Notes: generated by a model not told the origin, from the sequence alone. A stretch of 64,000 nucleotides of DNA from Streptomyces sp. BA2 (GCF_009769735.1 NZ_WSRO01000002.1:4228001-4292000); one strand, 5' to 3'. Positions 19,797 to 28,887 are shown, counted from the stretch's first letter. Program-made: numbers and translations.

Positions 19797-20071
19797 CCCG
19801 CAAGCCCTCTGCCGGAGACGATGCCCAGCTGGAGTGGTTCAAGAGCAGCTACAGCAGCAGCAGTGAGGCTGACTCCTGCGTAGAGGTGGCCTGGCGGAAG
19901 AGCAGCTACAGCGACAGCAGTGCGCCCAACGACTGCGTCGAAATCGCCCCCACCCCCCGCACCATCCACGTACGCGACTCCAAGAACACCCGCGGCCCCC
20001 AACTCGCCTTCGCAAACAGCACCTGGGCCGAATTCCTCACCTACGCGACCGCATCCGCGCACCCCGCCTGA
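19793..20071 (+). CDS. DUF397 protein with internally duplicated N-terminal motif
   Basis: The product is 92 residues, and the ATG at 19793 overlaps the regulator stop by 4 nt. The DUF397 start motif is present twice in tandem (WFKSSYSSSSEADSCVEV, then WRKSSYSDSSAPNDCVEI), followed by a single VRDSKNTRGPQLAFANSTWAEFL tail. The usual family length is about 65 residues, so this copy has gained 19 residues by internal duplication. It is presumed to be the direct partner of the upstream XRE regulator. Confidence 0.85.
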   Translation: MTRKPSAGDDAQLEWFKSSYSSSSEADSCVEVAWRKSSYSDSSAPNDCVEIAPTPRTIHVRDSKNTRGPQLAFANSTWAEFLTYATASAHPA

Positions 20072-20125
20072 AACGGCCCCGGGGCAGTCGGCGCGGGCCT
20101 TCATCGAGGAAATGCTGGGAGAGAC

Positions 20126-20347
20126 ATGAGCCTCAAGCCCCCTACCCGGGACAGTTCCGAGCTGGAGTGGTCCAAGAGCAGCTACAGCAGCAACGAGCCC
20201 GGCTCCGACTGCGTCGAAATCGCCCCCACCCCCCGCACCATCCACGTACGCGACTCCAAGAACACCCGCGGCCCCCAACTCGCCTTCGCGAACAGCACCT
20301 GGGCCGAATTCCTCGCCTACGCGACCACATCCACGCCCCTCGCCTGA
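20126..20347 (+). CDS. DUF397 protein, second tandem copy
   Basis: The product is 73 residues with the normal single motif (WSKSSYSSNEPGSDCVEI) and a tail almost identical to that of the copy at 19793. It uses the same GGGAGAG-AC-ATG start context because the regulator's 3' end was duplicated with it. Two near-identical tails suggest recent duplication or gene conversion and possible competition for one regulator. Confidence 0.85.
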   Translation: MSLKPPTRDSSELEWSKSSYSSNEPGSDCVEIAPTPRTIHVRDSKNTRGPQLAFANSTWAEFLAYATTSTPLA

Positions 20348-20364
20348 AACGGCCCCGGGGGGCT

Positions 20365-20790
20365 TCAGGCGGGCTGCGGGGTGGGCGCTGCCGGAGCGGC
20401 CGCGGGCTTGCGGGTTTCGCGCATTATCAGCAGGCCGTTGACCACCATCAGTGTCGCGGTCAGGCCGTGGATGCCGAGCGCGGTGGCCACGGAGCCGTGG
20501 TGGGCCAGCACGGTGGTCATGTCGCCGTACGCGGCGAAGGCCTCCACCAGCAGCGCCCAGCCCAGCGCCCGGCGGTGGCCCGTCACCAGCAGGATGGCCA
20601 GGACCAGGGCCAGGACGACGTCGCGGATTCCCTTGATGATCAGGAAGCCGCCGCCGTCGCCGGACGGCCAGTTCGGCAGGCCGAAGCCCGGCGCCGTCGT
20701 CTCCGGGCTCAGGATGAACTCCGTCCCGAACCAGAGGATGAAGAGGATGAAGGCGGCGGCCAGGACGGTGTTGATCTTCTTCAGAGGCAT
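20365..20790 (-). CDS. DUF4267-like membrane protein
   Basis: The product is 141 residues with four hydrophobic segments (NTVLAAAFILFILWFG, FLIIKGIRDVVLALVLAILLV, GWALLVEAFAAYGDM, GIHGLTATLMVVNGLLIM). The GIRDVVLALVL segment is typical of DUF4267. The start has a strong AAGGAGAAG site. It lies 74 bp after the DUF1772 gene on the same strand, and both are probably repressed by the divergent TetR gene at 21409. Confidence 0.7.
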   Translation of the reverse strand: MPLKKINTVLAAAFILFILWFGTEFILSPETTAPGFGLPNWPSGDGGGFLIIKGIRDVVLALVLAILLVTGHRRALGWALLVEAFAAYGDMTTVLAHHGSVATALGIHGLTATLMVVNGLLIMRETRKPAAAPAAPTPQPA

Positions 20791-20864
20791 TGTTCTTCTC
20801 CTTGCGAGTCTTCGTCAGCAGCTTGGTGAGCTTCGAGTTCGAGGGGGCGGGTGAACCCGCGGGC

Positions 20865-21311
20865 TCAGGTGAGGGCGGCGACCAGCAGGGCGAAGGCGGC
20901 GATGATGACGGCGACGCGGACGTAGTGGAAGCGGTCCCAGCGGTTCATCTGCTGCTTCCAGTCGGCGGGCCGGTTCTCAGGCGTCCACTTCTTGCTGCGG
21001 TTGTTGATCGGGACGAGCAGCAGGATCGACATGATCACGCTGAGGATCAGCAGCGCGCCGGCGGTGACGACGAGGCCGGTGCCGTGGTGGTCCCATCTGG
21101 CGATGGCCCAGACCGCGACGAGGGCGAGCGAGGTGATGTACCAGACCGGCATCACGGCGCCGAGCATCCTGCCCCCGTGGGCGCGGCCGAGTTGGCCGCT
21201 GTCCTCGGGGAGCGCGTCGAGGATCCGGTTGATGACGAAGGCGACGGAGAACTCCACCCCCACCATCACGCCGACGGTGACGGTGGTGATGACCTCAAGT
21301 GCGTCGAGCAT
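20865..21311 (-). CDS. DUF1772 (anthrone oxygenase-like) membrane protein
   Basis: The product is 148 residues with four membrane segments. The pattern is N-terminal TVGVMVGVEFSVAFVINRIL, a middle LLLVPINNRSKKW and a late WKQQMNRWDRFHYVRV, characteristic of DUF1772. Some members take part in aromatic polyketide oxidation, but most are uncharacterised. AAGGGGAT precedes the ATG. Two TetR operators lie in the 97-bp divergent promoter region shared with the regulator at 21409. Confidence 0.78.
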   Translation of the reverse strand: MLDALEVITTVTVGVMVGVEFSVAFVINRILDALPEDSGQLGRAHGGRMLGAVMPVWYITSLALVAVWAIARWDHHGTGLVVTAGALLILSVIMSILLLVPINNRSKKWTPENRPADWKQQMNRWDRFHYVRVAVIIAAFALLVAALT

Positions 21312-21334
21312 GATGATCCCCTTGGAATCCAGAA

Positions 21335-21400
21335 TCTAGCGTTGCTAGGTGATGAGGCAACGCTAGCGCTGCTGCCGCTCGATTGTCTAGCAGTGCTAGA
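21335..21400. promoter_or_regulatory. Paired TetR operators, TCTAGC-N3-GCTAGA
   Basis: A perfect 15-bp palindrome TCTAGC-AGT-GCTAGA (21386-21400) and a near copy TCTAGC-GTT-GCTAGG (21335-21349) lie 51 bp apart, with CGCTAGCG (21361-21368) between. One is 8 bp from the TetR start, the other 23 bp from the DUF1772 start. Confidence 0.8.
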
Positions 21401-21408
21401 ATTCAGTC

Positions 21409-21987
21409 ATGTCGGTACAGGAACGCAAGCAGCGCGAACGGGCGGAGCGCGAGCGCCTCATCGTGGCGACCGCCCGCGAACTCGCCGAGCAGCAGGGCTG
21501 GGACGCGGTCACCACCCGTCGGCTCGCCGAGCGCATCGAGTACAGCCAGCCCGTCCTCTACAGCCACTTCCGCGGCAAACGCGAGATCATCGGCGCCGTC
21601 GCCCTCGAAGGCGCCACGGAGATGGCCGTGGCGGTGCGGGCCGCGGCAGCCGCCGCGAACAGCCCCCGCGAGCGCGTCGCCGCCCTCGCCCGCGCCTACC
21701 TCGACTTCGCCGCCCGCAACCCAGCGGTCTACGACGCCTTGTTCCAGCTCGACGGCGGCCTGGCCTTCGCGCACGAGGACACCCCGGAGCCGCTGAAGGA
21801 CGCCTTCGCCGCGCTGCTGGAGAGCTTGGGCGAGGTCGCCGGGGACGGCGTCGACCCGGGGCTGTTCACCGAGACGTTCTGGGCGTCCCTGCACGGCCTT
21901 GCGACCCTGACCCGGGCCGGACGGCTGCCGCCGGAGTACATCGAGCCAAGGGTGGAGCTGCTGGTGGACCGGCTCGCCATGGTCTGA
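21409..21987 (+). CDS. TetR/AcrR-family repressor
   Basis: The product is 192 residues. The N-terminal helix-turn-helix is LIVATARELAEQQGWDAVTTRRLAERIEYSQPVLYSHFRGKREII. The C-terminal half resembles the WHG/TetR_C_33 type (VAALARAYLDFAARNPAVYDALF). No ribosome site precedes the ATG and the operator ends 8 bases before it, so the mRNA may be leaderless. It very probably represses itself and the divergent DUF1772-DUF4267 pair through the CTAGC palindromes. Confidence 0.88.
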   Translation: MSVQERKQRERAERERLIVATARELAEQQGWDAVTTRRLAERIEYSQPVLYSHFRGKREIIGAVALEGATEMAVAVRAAAAAANSPRERVAALARAYLDFAARNPAVYDALFQLDGGLAFAHEDTPEPLKDAFAALLESLGEVAGDGVDPGLFTETFWASLHGLATLTRAGRLPPEYIEPRVELLVDRLAMV

Positions 21988-22159
21988 ACTCTCGCCACGG
22001 CCTGAACTGCTGTGCGTGGGCCTGGAGTTGAGCGAGGGAAACGGCAGGTTCTGTAACGGAAATGTCCGGGCGTCGTAACGATGAACCTGCGGTGTACAAC
22101 CACTTGCCTCAGGCGCCTGTCTCCTCTGGTGTCACAGAAGTTTCCCCACAGGAGGACCA

Positions 22160-23557
22160 GTGCGACGCTCACTCATAGCCGCCGTCGCGGTGACCGCGCT
22201 CGCGACCCCGTTCGCCGTCGTGGCCACCGCGGGTTCCGCCGCCGCCGCGCCCGCCGCGGCGAGCAAGCCCGTGACCGACTTCAACCATGACGGATACGCA
22301 GACCTCGCCGTCTCCGCGTACCACGGCGCCGTGAACGGCAAGGCCGGCGCGGGCTACGTGTCCATCGTGTACGGATCGCCCTCGGGCGCCGACACCGCGC
22401 ACGCCAAGCAGATCAACCGCACCACCGCAGGCATACCCGGCGACCCCGAGGAGGGCGGCGGCTTCGGTGCGAGCACCGAGGCGGCCGACCTCGACGGCGA
22501 CGGATACACCGACCTCACCGTGAACAACGGCAGCACCGACGCCGTGATCTGGGGCTCCGCGAACGGCCTGACCCAGGGCAGCGCGCTGCCGGGCGAGAAC
22601 GTGCAGCTGAAGGCAGGCGACTTCAACGGCGACGGCAAGACCGACCTCGTCGCCAACTCCTTGTTCACCATGGAGGTGCGCTACGGCCCCTTCACCCGCG
22701 ACGGGAAGCCCGCCTCCACCTCCTCCGTCGAGAACGGCGACGACGGCCCCCAGGACCTCATGGTGGGCGACGTGACCGGCGACGGCGCCGACGACCTCGT
22801 CACCGGCCACGCCATGGAGGAGATGCAGCACTCCTCGCGCCTGTGGAAGGGCACCAAGGACGGCCTCTCCAAGACGTCGACGCCGACGAACAAGTTCACG
22901 ACGAACGGCGTCATCGCCGACGTGGACAAGGACGGGTACGGCGACCTCGTGGCCCGCGAGGTCGACGAGGTCTCCGAGATGCAGGTCTACGACGCGGGCG
23001 CCGTCCGGGTCGTCTACGGCTCCGCGTCCGGCTTCTCCACCCGCACCGCGAAGATCACCCAGGACACCGCGGGCGTACCCGGCGTGGGCGAGCAGGGCGA
23101 CCCCGACCTGAACGACCGGGGCGACCAGTTCGGCTACTCGATCTCCGCCGGTGACGTCACCGGTGACGGCTACCCGGACATCGCGGTCGGCCTGCCCGGC
23201 GAGGACGTCGACTCCGCCGGGGACACCGGCGCCGTCGTCCTCCTCAAGGGCGGCGCGAACGGCCTGACCGGCACCGGCGCCCAGGCCTTCAACCAGTCCA
23301 CCGCGGCCGTCCCCGGCGTCTCGGAGTCGGGCGACAACTTCGGCACCGAGGTCAAGCTCGCCGACGTGAACAAGGACGGCCGTGCCGACCTGACCGTGGG
23401 CACCCCGCTGGAGGACGGGACGACCAAGGACTCGGGCGCCGCCTGGCTGTTCCGCGGCGCCACGTCGGGCCTCACCACGACCGGCATCACGTCGTTCAGC
23501 CCGTCCTCGCTCGGCACCCCGGAGGCGGGCGCCCGCTTCGGCGGCGAGCTCTCCTGA
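22160..23557 (+). CDS. Secreted FG-GAP/VCBS repeat protein (integrin-alpha-like propeller)
   Basis: The product is 465 residues with a GTG start after GGAGGA. A Sec signal peptide (RRSLIAAVAVTALATPFAVVATAGSAAAAPA) is followed by seven calcium-binding FG-GAP units, including DFNHDGYADLAV, DLDGDGYTDLTV, DVTGDGYPDIAVG and DVNKDGRADLTVG. These fold as a seven-bladed beta-propeller outside the cell. Streptomyces have many paralogs of unknown ligand. The stop codon lies in an 18-bp tandem repeat. It converges on fbiC. Confidence 0.88.
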   Translation: MRRSLIAAVAVTALATPFAVVATAGSAAAAPAAASKPVTDFNHDGYADLAVSAYHGAVNGKAGAGYVSIVYGSPSGADTAHAKQINRTTAGIPGDPEEGGGFGASTEAADLDGDGYTDLTVNNGSTDAVIWGSANGLTQGSALPGENVQLKAGDFNGDGKTDLVANSLFTMEVRYGPFTRDGKPASTSSVENGDDGPQDLMVGDVTGDGADDLVTGHAMEEMQHSSRLWKGTKDGLSKTSTPTNKFTTNGVIADVDKDGYGDLVAREVDEVSEMQVYDAGAVRVVYGSASGFSTRTAKITQDTAGVPGVGEQGDPDLNDRGDQFGYSISAGDVTGDGYPDIAVGLPGEDVDSAGDTGAVVLLKGGANGLTGTGAQAFNQSTAAVPGVSESGDNFGTEVKLADVNKDGRADLTVGTPLEDGTTKDSGAAWLFRGATSGLTTTGITSFSPSSLGTPEAGARFGGELS

Positions 23558-23588
23558 CCTCGCCCCCGAGCCTGACCTCGCCCCGGAG
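23553..23588. repeat. 18-bp tandem repeat over a stop codon
   Basis: Two adjacent 18-mers beginning CCTGACCTCGCCCC (23553-23570 and 23571-23588) have one mismatch. The TGA stop of the FG-GAP gene is in the first copy. Confidence 0.8.
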
Positions 23589-23627
23589 GGGCTGACCCCA
23601 CCCCGCCGGACTGGCCTTTCCCCCGAG

Positions 23628-26261
23628 TCAGTCCAGTACGGGTAGCAGCTCCGGGAGGTGGCCGTCCGACGCGGCGGCCGCCTCCTGGCGCTCCACCGGC
23701 ACCTCGCCGTACAGCGTCGTCCGCGGCTTCGCGGGCCGCCCCGCCTCCTCCGCGATCGCGATCAGATCCTTCACGGAGCGGTACGAGCCGTAACTGGAGC
23801 CCGCCATCCGGGAGATGGTCTCCTCCATCAGCGTGCCGCCCAGGTCGTTCGCGCCCGAGCGCAGCATCTCCGCCGCGCCCTCCGTGCCCAGCTTCACCCA
23901 GCTGGTCTGGATGTTCGGGATGTACGGGTGGAGCAGAAGCCGCGCCATCGCCATCACCGCGCGGTTGTCGCGGGTCGTCGGCCCCGGGCGGGCGATGCCC
24001 GCCAGGTACACCGGCGCGTTCGTGTGGATGAAGGGCAGCGTCACGAACTCCGTGAAGCCCTCAACTCCCTTGGCCAGCGCGTCCTGTTGCATCCCGGCGA
24101 GCGTGCGGAAGTGCCCGAGCCAGTGCCTCGGCTGGTCCACATGCCCGTACATCATCGTGGACGAGGAGCGGATGCCCAGCTCGTGGGCCGTCTTCACGAC
24201 CTCGATCCACGTCGCCGTGGGCAGCTTGCCCTTCGTCAGGATCCAGCGCACCTCGTCGTCGAGGATCTCCGCCGCCGTGCCCGGGATCGAGTCCAGGCCC
24301 GCCTCCTTCGCGGCGCTCAGCCAGTCCCGTATCGAAAGGCCCGTGCGCGTCGCGCCGTTCACGACCTCCATCGGTGAGAAGGCGTGCACGTGCATGCCCG
24401 GCACGCGCTCCTTCACGGCCCGCGCGATGTCGAAGTACGCGCTGCCGGGCAGGTCCGGGTGGATGCCGCCCTGCATGCACACCTCGGTGGCACCGACCTC
24501 CCACGCCTGCTGGGCCCGGTCCGCGACCTGGTCGAGGGAGAGCGTGTACGCGTCCGCGTCCGTGCGGCGCTGGGCGAAGGCGCAGAAGCGGCAGCCGGTG
24601 TAACAGACGTTCGTGAAGTTGATGTTGCGCGTGACGATGTACGTGACGTCGTCGCCGACCACGGACTTGCGCAGGTCGTCCGCGACTCCGCAGAGCGCGT
24701 CGAGCGCGGGCCCGTCCGCGTGCAGCAGGGCCAGCGCCTGCTCGTCCGTCAGGAGCGTCGGGTCGTCGGCCGCCGTCTTCAAAGCGGCCCGTACGTCGCC
24801 GTCGATGCGCGAGGGGACCATGCCGGGCGCGGCCTGCTCACGCAGGGCCTCCCAGTCTCCGTACACCTCGTCGAAGTCGTCGCGGCGGTCGGACGTACGC
24901 CCCGTCGTGTCGATCGTGCGGTGCAGGTCCGTGCGGCCGGAGGCGGCGACGTACCCCTCGTCGGGCTCCTGCCACGGGTGGCCCTCCACGACCGCGTCCG
25001 GACGCGCCAGGCCCGTCTCCGGGTCGGCGAGCGCCCGCACGTGCGGGAGGAGCCGCGGGTCGAGCCACGGCTCGCCGCGCTGCACGAACTCCGGGTAGAC
25101 GCACAGCCGTTCCTCAAGGCGGAAGCCCGCCGCTGCCGACTGCTCGGCCAGCTCGTCGAGCTGCGGCCAGGGCTTCTCGGGGTTCACATGGTCGATCGTG
25201 ACGGGCGAGACGCCGCCCCAGTCGTCGATGCCCGCGCCGATGAGGCGCTTGTACTCGCCGTCGACGAGATTGGGCGGCGCCTGGAGACAGCCCGAAGGGC
25301 CCATGATGTGCCGGGCCACGGCGACCGTCGCGACCAGGTCGTCGAGCTCGGCGTCCGGCATGCCGCGCATCGCCGTGTCCGGCTTGGCGCGGAAGTTCTG
25401 GATGATCAGTTCCTGGATGCCGTGGTACGAACGCGACACGCGGCGCAGCGCGAACAGCGAATCCGCGCGCTCCTCGTACGTCTCCCCGATCCCGATGAGC
25501 AGTCCGCTCGTGAAGGGCACGGACGAGCGCCCCGCGTCCTCCAACACCCGCAGCCGGACGGCCGGTTCCTTGTCGGGCGAGCCGTAGTGCGGCTGCCCTG
25601 GCTCGGACCACAACCGCTCCGAGGTGGTCTCCAGCATCATCCCCATGCTGGGCGCGACGGGCTTGAGCCGCTGGAAGTCCGTCCAGGTCATGACGCCGGG
25701 GTTGAGGTGCGGCAGCAGACCCGTCTCCTCCAGGATGCGGATCGAGATGGCACGGACGTACGCGATCGTGTCGTCGTACCCCTCCGCCTCCAGCCACTCC
25801 CGCGCCTCGGGCCAGCGGTCCTCGGGCTTGTCCCCGAGGGTGATCAGGGCCTCCTTGCAGCCCAGTTCGGCGCCGCGCCGCGCGATGTCGAGGACCTCGT
25901 CCGGGGACATGAACATCCCGTGGCCCGCGCGCCGCAGCTTGCCGGGGACGGTCGCGAACGTGCAGTAGTGGCACTTGTCGCGGCACAGCCGGGTCAGCGG
26001 GATGAAGACACTCTTCGAGTACGTGATGACTCCGGGCCGCCCCGCCGCCGCGAGGCCCGCGTCGCGCACCCGCGCGGCGGACGCGGCGAGGTCCTCCAGG
26101 TCGTCGCCGCGCGCCTGGAGCAGCACGGCGGCTTCGGCGGTGTCGAGCGCGACGCCGTCCCTGGCGCGTTTGAGCGCGCGACGCATGGCGTTCGCGGTAG
26201 GTCGTGCCGGCGCGGGGGTCGGCCCCTGGGGTGCTTTGTCCTGCGGCGCGCTGTTGGTCAT
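23628..26261 (-). CDS. fbiC: FO synthase, bifunctional radical-SAM enzyme of coenzyme F420 biosynthesis
   Basis: The product is 877 residues from the ATG at 26261; an ATG at 26273 is also possible. Two radical-SAM halves are fused. The CofG-like half carries C93-RDK-C97-HY-C100 and the CofH-like half carries C553-YTG-C557-RF-C560. Together they join tyrosine and the 5-amino-6-ribitylaminouracil precursor to give FO, the deazaflavin core of F420. The length is normal for actinobacterial FbiC. An F420-type luciferase-like oxidoreductase gene lies 43 bp upstream on the same strand, forming a likely operon. Cofactor supply fits the other luciferase-like genes in this window. Confidence 0.95.
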   Translation of the reverse strand: MTNSAPQDKAPQGPTPAPARPTANAMRRALKRARDGVALDTAEAAVLLQARGDDLEDLAASAARVRDAGLAAAGRPGVITYSKSVFIPLTRLCRDKCHYCTFATVPGKLRRAGHGMFMSPDEVLDIARRGAELGCKEALITLGDKPEDRWPEAREWLEAEGYDDTIAYVRAISIRILEETGLLPHLNPGVMTWTDFQRLKPVAPSMGMMLETTSERLWSEPGQPHYGSPDKEPAVRLRVLEDAGRSSVPFTSGLLIGIGETYEERADSLFALRRVSRSYHGIQELIIQNFRAKPDTAMRGMPDAELDDLVATVAVARHIMGPSGCLQAPPNLVDGEYKRLIGAGIDDWGGVSPVTIDHVNPEKPWPQLDELAEQSAAAGFRLEERLCVYPEFVQRGEPWLDPRLLPHVRALADPETGLARPDAVVEGHPWQEPDEGYVAASGRTDLHRTIDTTGRTSDRRDDFDEVYGDWEALREQAAPGMVPSRIDGDVRAALKTAADDPTLLTDEQALALLHADGPALDALCGVADDLRKSVVGDDVTYIVTRNINFTNVCYTGCRFCAFAQRRTDADAYTLSLDQVADRAQQAWEVGATEVCMQGGIHPDLPGSAYFDIARAVKERVPGMHVHAFSPMEVVNGATRTGLSIRDWLSAAKEAGLDSIPGTAAEILDDEVRWILTKGKLPTATWIEVVKTAHELGIRSSSTMMYGHVDQPRHWLGHFRTLAGMQQDALAKGVEGFTEFVTLPFIHTNAPVYLAGIARPGPTTRDNRAVMAMARLLLHPYIPNIQTSWVKLGTEGAAEMLRSGANDLGGTLMEETISRMAGSSYGSYRSVKDLIAIAEEAGRPAKPRTTLYGEVPVERQEAAAASDGHLPELLPVLD

Positions 26262-26304
26262 GCGTCCGAGCATACGAGCGACCGCGCGGAGAAACAGCTA
26301 CAGG

Positions 26305-27195
26305 TCAGTGCCGGTCACCGGAGGCAGGTGTGAGGTGCACGTATCGCTGGAACCCATCCAGCGCGCGCAGCACATCCGCCTCTCCGCTCGCCGGAAGCTG
26401 CACGATCACCTCGTCCACGCCGAGTTCCGCGTAGTGGGCGAGCTTGCCCTCGGTCGGCTCCACGGCCGAGAGCGCCACGTACAGGTCGGCGGGGTCCCGG
26501 CCCGCGTCGGCCCAGGCGGCGCGCAGGGCGGGGAGGGCCTCGCGCAGACCGCCGCCGCCGATGGGCAGCCAGCCGTCGGCGTACTCCGCGATCTGCGCGA
26601 AGAGCTTGGGGCCCGCGGCTCCGCCGATGAGCGTGCGGGGCCCGTGCAGGGGGCCTTCCTCGCGGGGGCGCGGGCGTGGCGCGCGCACCGGCTTCGGGTG
26701 CGCGTCGCTGGCGCGCACACTCCCGAACTCCCCTTCGTACGCTGATGGTTGCTCGGCCCACAGGGCTCGCATGACCGCCATCCGGTCCCGCACGAGCGCG
26801 CGCCGCGTGCGCCACTCGACGCCGTGGTCGGCGGCCTCCTCCTTGTTCCAGCCGTAGCCGATGCCGAGGGTGAAACGGCCGCCGGAGAGATGGTCCAGGG
26901 TCGCGATCTGCTTGGCCAGGTCGATGGGGTCGTGCTGCCCGACGAGCGTGATGTTCGTGCCGAGCCCGACCCGCTCCGTGACGGCGGCGGCCTGCGCGAG
27001 GGCGACGAAGGGGTTGAGCATGCGGGCGCACTCGGGCGGGAGTTCACCACCGGGGTACGGGGTCTCGCGCGAGACGGGGATGTGGGAGTGCTCGGGGAGG
27101 TAGAGCGCCGCGAAGCCTCGCTGCTCCAGCTCCTGGGCCAGGCGTATCGGGGTGATGGTCCGGTCGGTGAGGTAGAGGGTGGCGGCAACTCGCAT
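26305..27195 (-). CDS. LLM-class F420-dependent oxidoreductase
   Basis: The product is 296 residues. The ATG at 27195 has GGAGG 7 bases upstream. Luciferase-like TIM-barrel features: LYLPEHSHIPVSRETPYPGG, VGLGTNITLVGQHDPIDLAKQIATLDHLSGGRFTLGIGYGWNKEEAADHG and AEYADGWLPIGGG. The pattern matches the TIGR03619-type group that uses F420. The substrate is unknown. It is co-oriented with, and just upstream of, fbiC. Confidence 0.88.
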   Translation of the reverse strand: MRVAATLYLTDRTITPIRLAQELEQRGFAALYLPEHSHIPVSRETPYPGGELPPECARMLNPFVALAQAAAVTERVGLGTNITLVGQHDPIDLAKQIATLDHLSGGRFTLGIGYGWNKEEAADHGVEWRTRRALVRDRMAVMRALWAEQPSAYEGEFGSVRASDAHPKPVRAPRPRPREEGPLHGPRTLIGGAAGPKLFAQIAEYADGWLPIGGGGLREALPALRAAWADAGRDPADLYVALSAVEPTEGKLAHYAELGVDEVIVQLPASGEADVLRALDGFQRYVHLTPASGDRH

Positions 27196-27224
27196 GGAAC
27201 GACCTCCGGATCGGGGGGGCGGGG

Positions 27225-27383
27225 CTCACTTACTAGCCGTCAACGGCGCAGGAGTCCATGCCGCGCCCACGGGTGACTCCCTTACGCGAGCGGGGTGTTC
27301 GGGAGCAAGCCGTTCGGGAACAGGCCGGTCGGGAGCAGGCTCACTTGCCAGCCGTCAGCGGCGCAGTAGTCCATGCCGCGCCC
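27225..27383. repeat. 44-bp 3'-end duplication with three 15-bp tandem repeats between
   Basis: The 44-bp segments at 27225-27268 and 27340-27383 match at 40 positions. The second is the 3' end and stop of the gene ending at 27341. Between them lie three 15-mers of the form GKTCGGGARCARGCY at 27297-27341. Confidence 0.85.
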
Positions 27384-27889
27384 GCGCCCCGCGTCCGCCT
27401 CTTGTAGTACGCGACGGTCACTGCGACGAGCAGCGGAGCCCACAGGAGCAGTGGCGCGTAGCAGGCCACGAGGATCGCCTGCCGGACGGCGCTGTCCGTG
27501 ACGCCGGGGCCCAGATCCGCGTACACGGCGTAGACGAACCAGCCCGTGATCAGGAAGAGCCCGGCGGCTCCGAGCAGCGCCGGAACCACCGCGGCGAGCG
27601 GCCGCACCTCGCGCCCGCCGAGCAGCGGTATCCACCCCGGCACGACCTCGCCCCACCCGCGCACCAGGCCGAGCGTCAGCAGGGCGAGGCACTCGGAGAC
27701 GACGCTGAGCCCCAGGACGTAGAGCATCTCGCCCCAGCCCTCGACGGGCATGTCCGCCACCGGGAGCCCGGCGACGAGAGCGACCCGCCACAGCGCGGAG
27801 GGCAGGGTGGCCAAGGGCACGGCGTGGGCGGCGATCACGGCCCACCGGGGGACATCGGGCAGAGCGCTTGTCTTCAGCATGGGAGTCAT
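27341..27889 (-). CDS. Four-helix membrane protein of unknown function
   Basis: The product is 182 residues from the ATG at 27889; an ATG at 27880 is possible. Four hydrophobic segments are seen (WAVIAAHAVPLATLPSALWRVALVA, MLYVLGLSVVSECLALLTLGLV, AAVVPALLGAAGLFLITGWFVYAVYA, AILVACYAPLLLWAPLLVAVTVAYY), with a short basic tail. I recognise no family. It is divergent from the ankyrin gene. Its last codons are duplicated 115 bp downstream, in front of the LLM gene. Confidence 0.7.
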   Translation of the reverse strand: MTPMLKTSALPDVPRWAVIAAHAVPLATLPSALWRVALVAGLPVADMPVEGWGEMLYVLGLSVVSECLALLTLGLVRGWGEVVPGWIPLLGGREVRPLAAVVPALLGAAGLFLITGWFVYAVYADLGPGVTDSAVRQAILVACYAPLLLWAPLLVAVTVAYYKRRTRGAGAAWTTAPLTAGK

Positions 27890-28012
27890 GCTGGCCGCGG
27901 GCGCGGGGCCGCCACATCGGCGTTCGGGCCGATCAGGGGCGCCGCTCCTCCGCCGCTCGGGGGAGCGGAAAATCCGACCACCTCACGCGCCCGCCGAACT
28001 ACCCTGCCTCTC

Positions 28013-28429
28013 ATGAGCAGACGACGCCGCAAGAAGCAGACGCAACGCCTGATCCTGGCGGCGGAGCTGGGCCGCACCACCGAGGTGAAGGCGCTGCTGC
28101 GTGCGGGCGCGGACCCGAAGACCCCCGACCCGGACGGCACGACACCGCTGTACGGCGCTTCCGTCCACGGCACGGCGCCCATCGTCCGGGCACTCCTGGC
28201 GGCAGGCGCGGACCCCAACACCGAGAGCGGCCACGGCGACCAGGGAACGCCGCTCTGCGGGGCGGCGAGCTGGGGTCACACCGACGCGGTCCGCGAACTC
28301 CTCGCCCACGGCGCCGACCCGAACCTCCGCGAGGACCACGGCACGGGCAACACCCCGCTGTACTGGGCGACGCAGGGGTCGCATCAGGAGACGGCCGCGG
28401 TGCTTCGGGCGGCGGGCGCGAGCGCCTAG
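28013..28429 (+). CDS. Ankyrin-repeat protein
   Basis: The product is 138 residues from the ATG at 28013, after a short arginine/lysine-rich N-terminus (MSRRRRKKQTQR). It contains three to four ankyrin repeats: LILAAELGRTTEVKALLRAGADP, TTPLYGASVHGTAPIVRALLAAGADPN, TPLCGAASWGHTDAVRELLAHGADPN and a final NTPLYWATQGSHQETAAVLRAAGA. It has no signal peptide and is probably a cytoplasmic protein-binding module. The partner is unknown. Confidence 0.85.
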   Translation: MSRRRRKKQTQRLILAAELGRTTEVKALLRAGADPKTPDPDGTTPLYGASVHGTAPIVRALLAAGADPNTESGHGDQGTPLCGAASWGHTDAVRELLAHGADPNLREDHGTGNTPLYWATQGSHQETAAVLRAAGASA

Positions 28430-28461
28430 GCGGGAGACCGCTCCTGCCCTAGGGTTTCTTC

Positions 28462-28797
28462 ATGCGACTTCGCTTCGCGACCGTACTGCTGCTACTCGGT
28501 GCGCTGCTGGGCGGGACGGCTTCCGTCGGCGCGTACGCGGCCCCACCACGGGTCGTCGCGGCTTCCACGCCGGCTGCGGCCTCAGCCGCTGCCGCTGCCA
28601 CTTCCTCAGCCGCTGCCACTTCGGTCGACACTTCCCGCACCGGCGCGGACGAGTCGAAGCCCAAGCCCCGGAAAAAGAAGAAGTCCAAGGGCGGGTCCAT
28701 CGGGCTGATCGCCGGGATCGTCATCGCCGTCGTCGCGATCATCATCATCGTCGTGATCGCCCGCCACCGCGTGCGCAAAGCCCGACACCGCCCGTAA
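28462..28797 (+). CDS. Small secreted-then-anchored basic protein, unknown function
   Basis: The product is 111 residues. A signal-peptide-like segment (RLRFATVLLLLGALLGGTASVGAYA) is followed by a Ala/Ser/Thr-rich linker, a lysine cluster (PKPRKKKKSKGG), a membrane helix (IGLIAGIVIAVVAIIIIVVIA) and a basic tail. It has an extracytoplasmic linker on a C-terminal anchor, with the positively charged end inside. No family is recognised. It starts 32 bp after the ankyrin gene. Confidence 0.65.
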   Translation: MRLRFATVLLLLGALLGGTASVGAYAAPPRVVAASTPAAASAAAAATSSAAATSVDTSRTGADESKPKPRKKKKSKGGSIGLIAGIVIAVVAIIIIVVIARHRVRKARHRP

Positions 28798-28887
28798 GTC
28801 TGTCAATCGCCTTCCCTTGCCGGAGAGTTCACGGCTCAATACCAGGGTTGCCCTGCAGTCCCTTCCGACACCCTGGGGAGCCGACAC

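Larger units (their letters stand above)
19771..20362. repeat. Tandem duplication covering an XRE 3' end and a DUF397 gene
   Basis: Copy 1 begins near 19771 (GTGCTGGGAGAGACATGA at about 19779) and copy 2 near 20104. The block from GACTGCGTCGAAATCGCC (19931 and 20207) to past the stop codons is nearly identical. Copy 1 carries an extra 57 bp inside. Confidence 0.85.
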
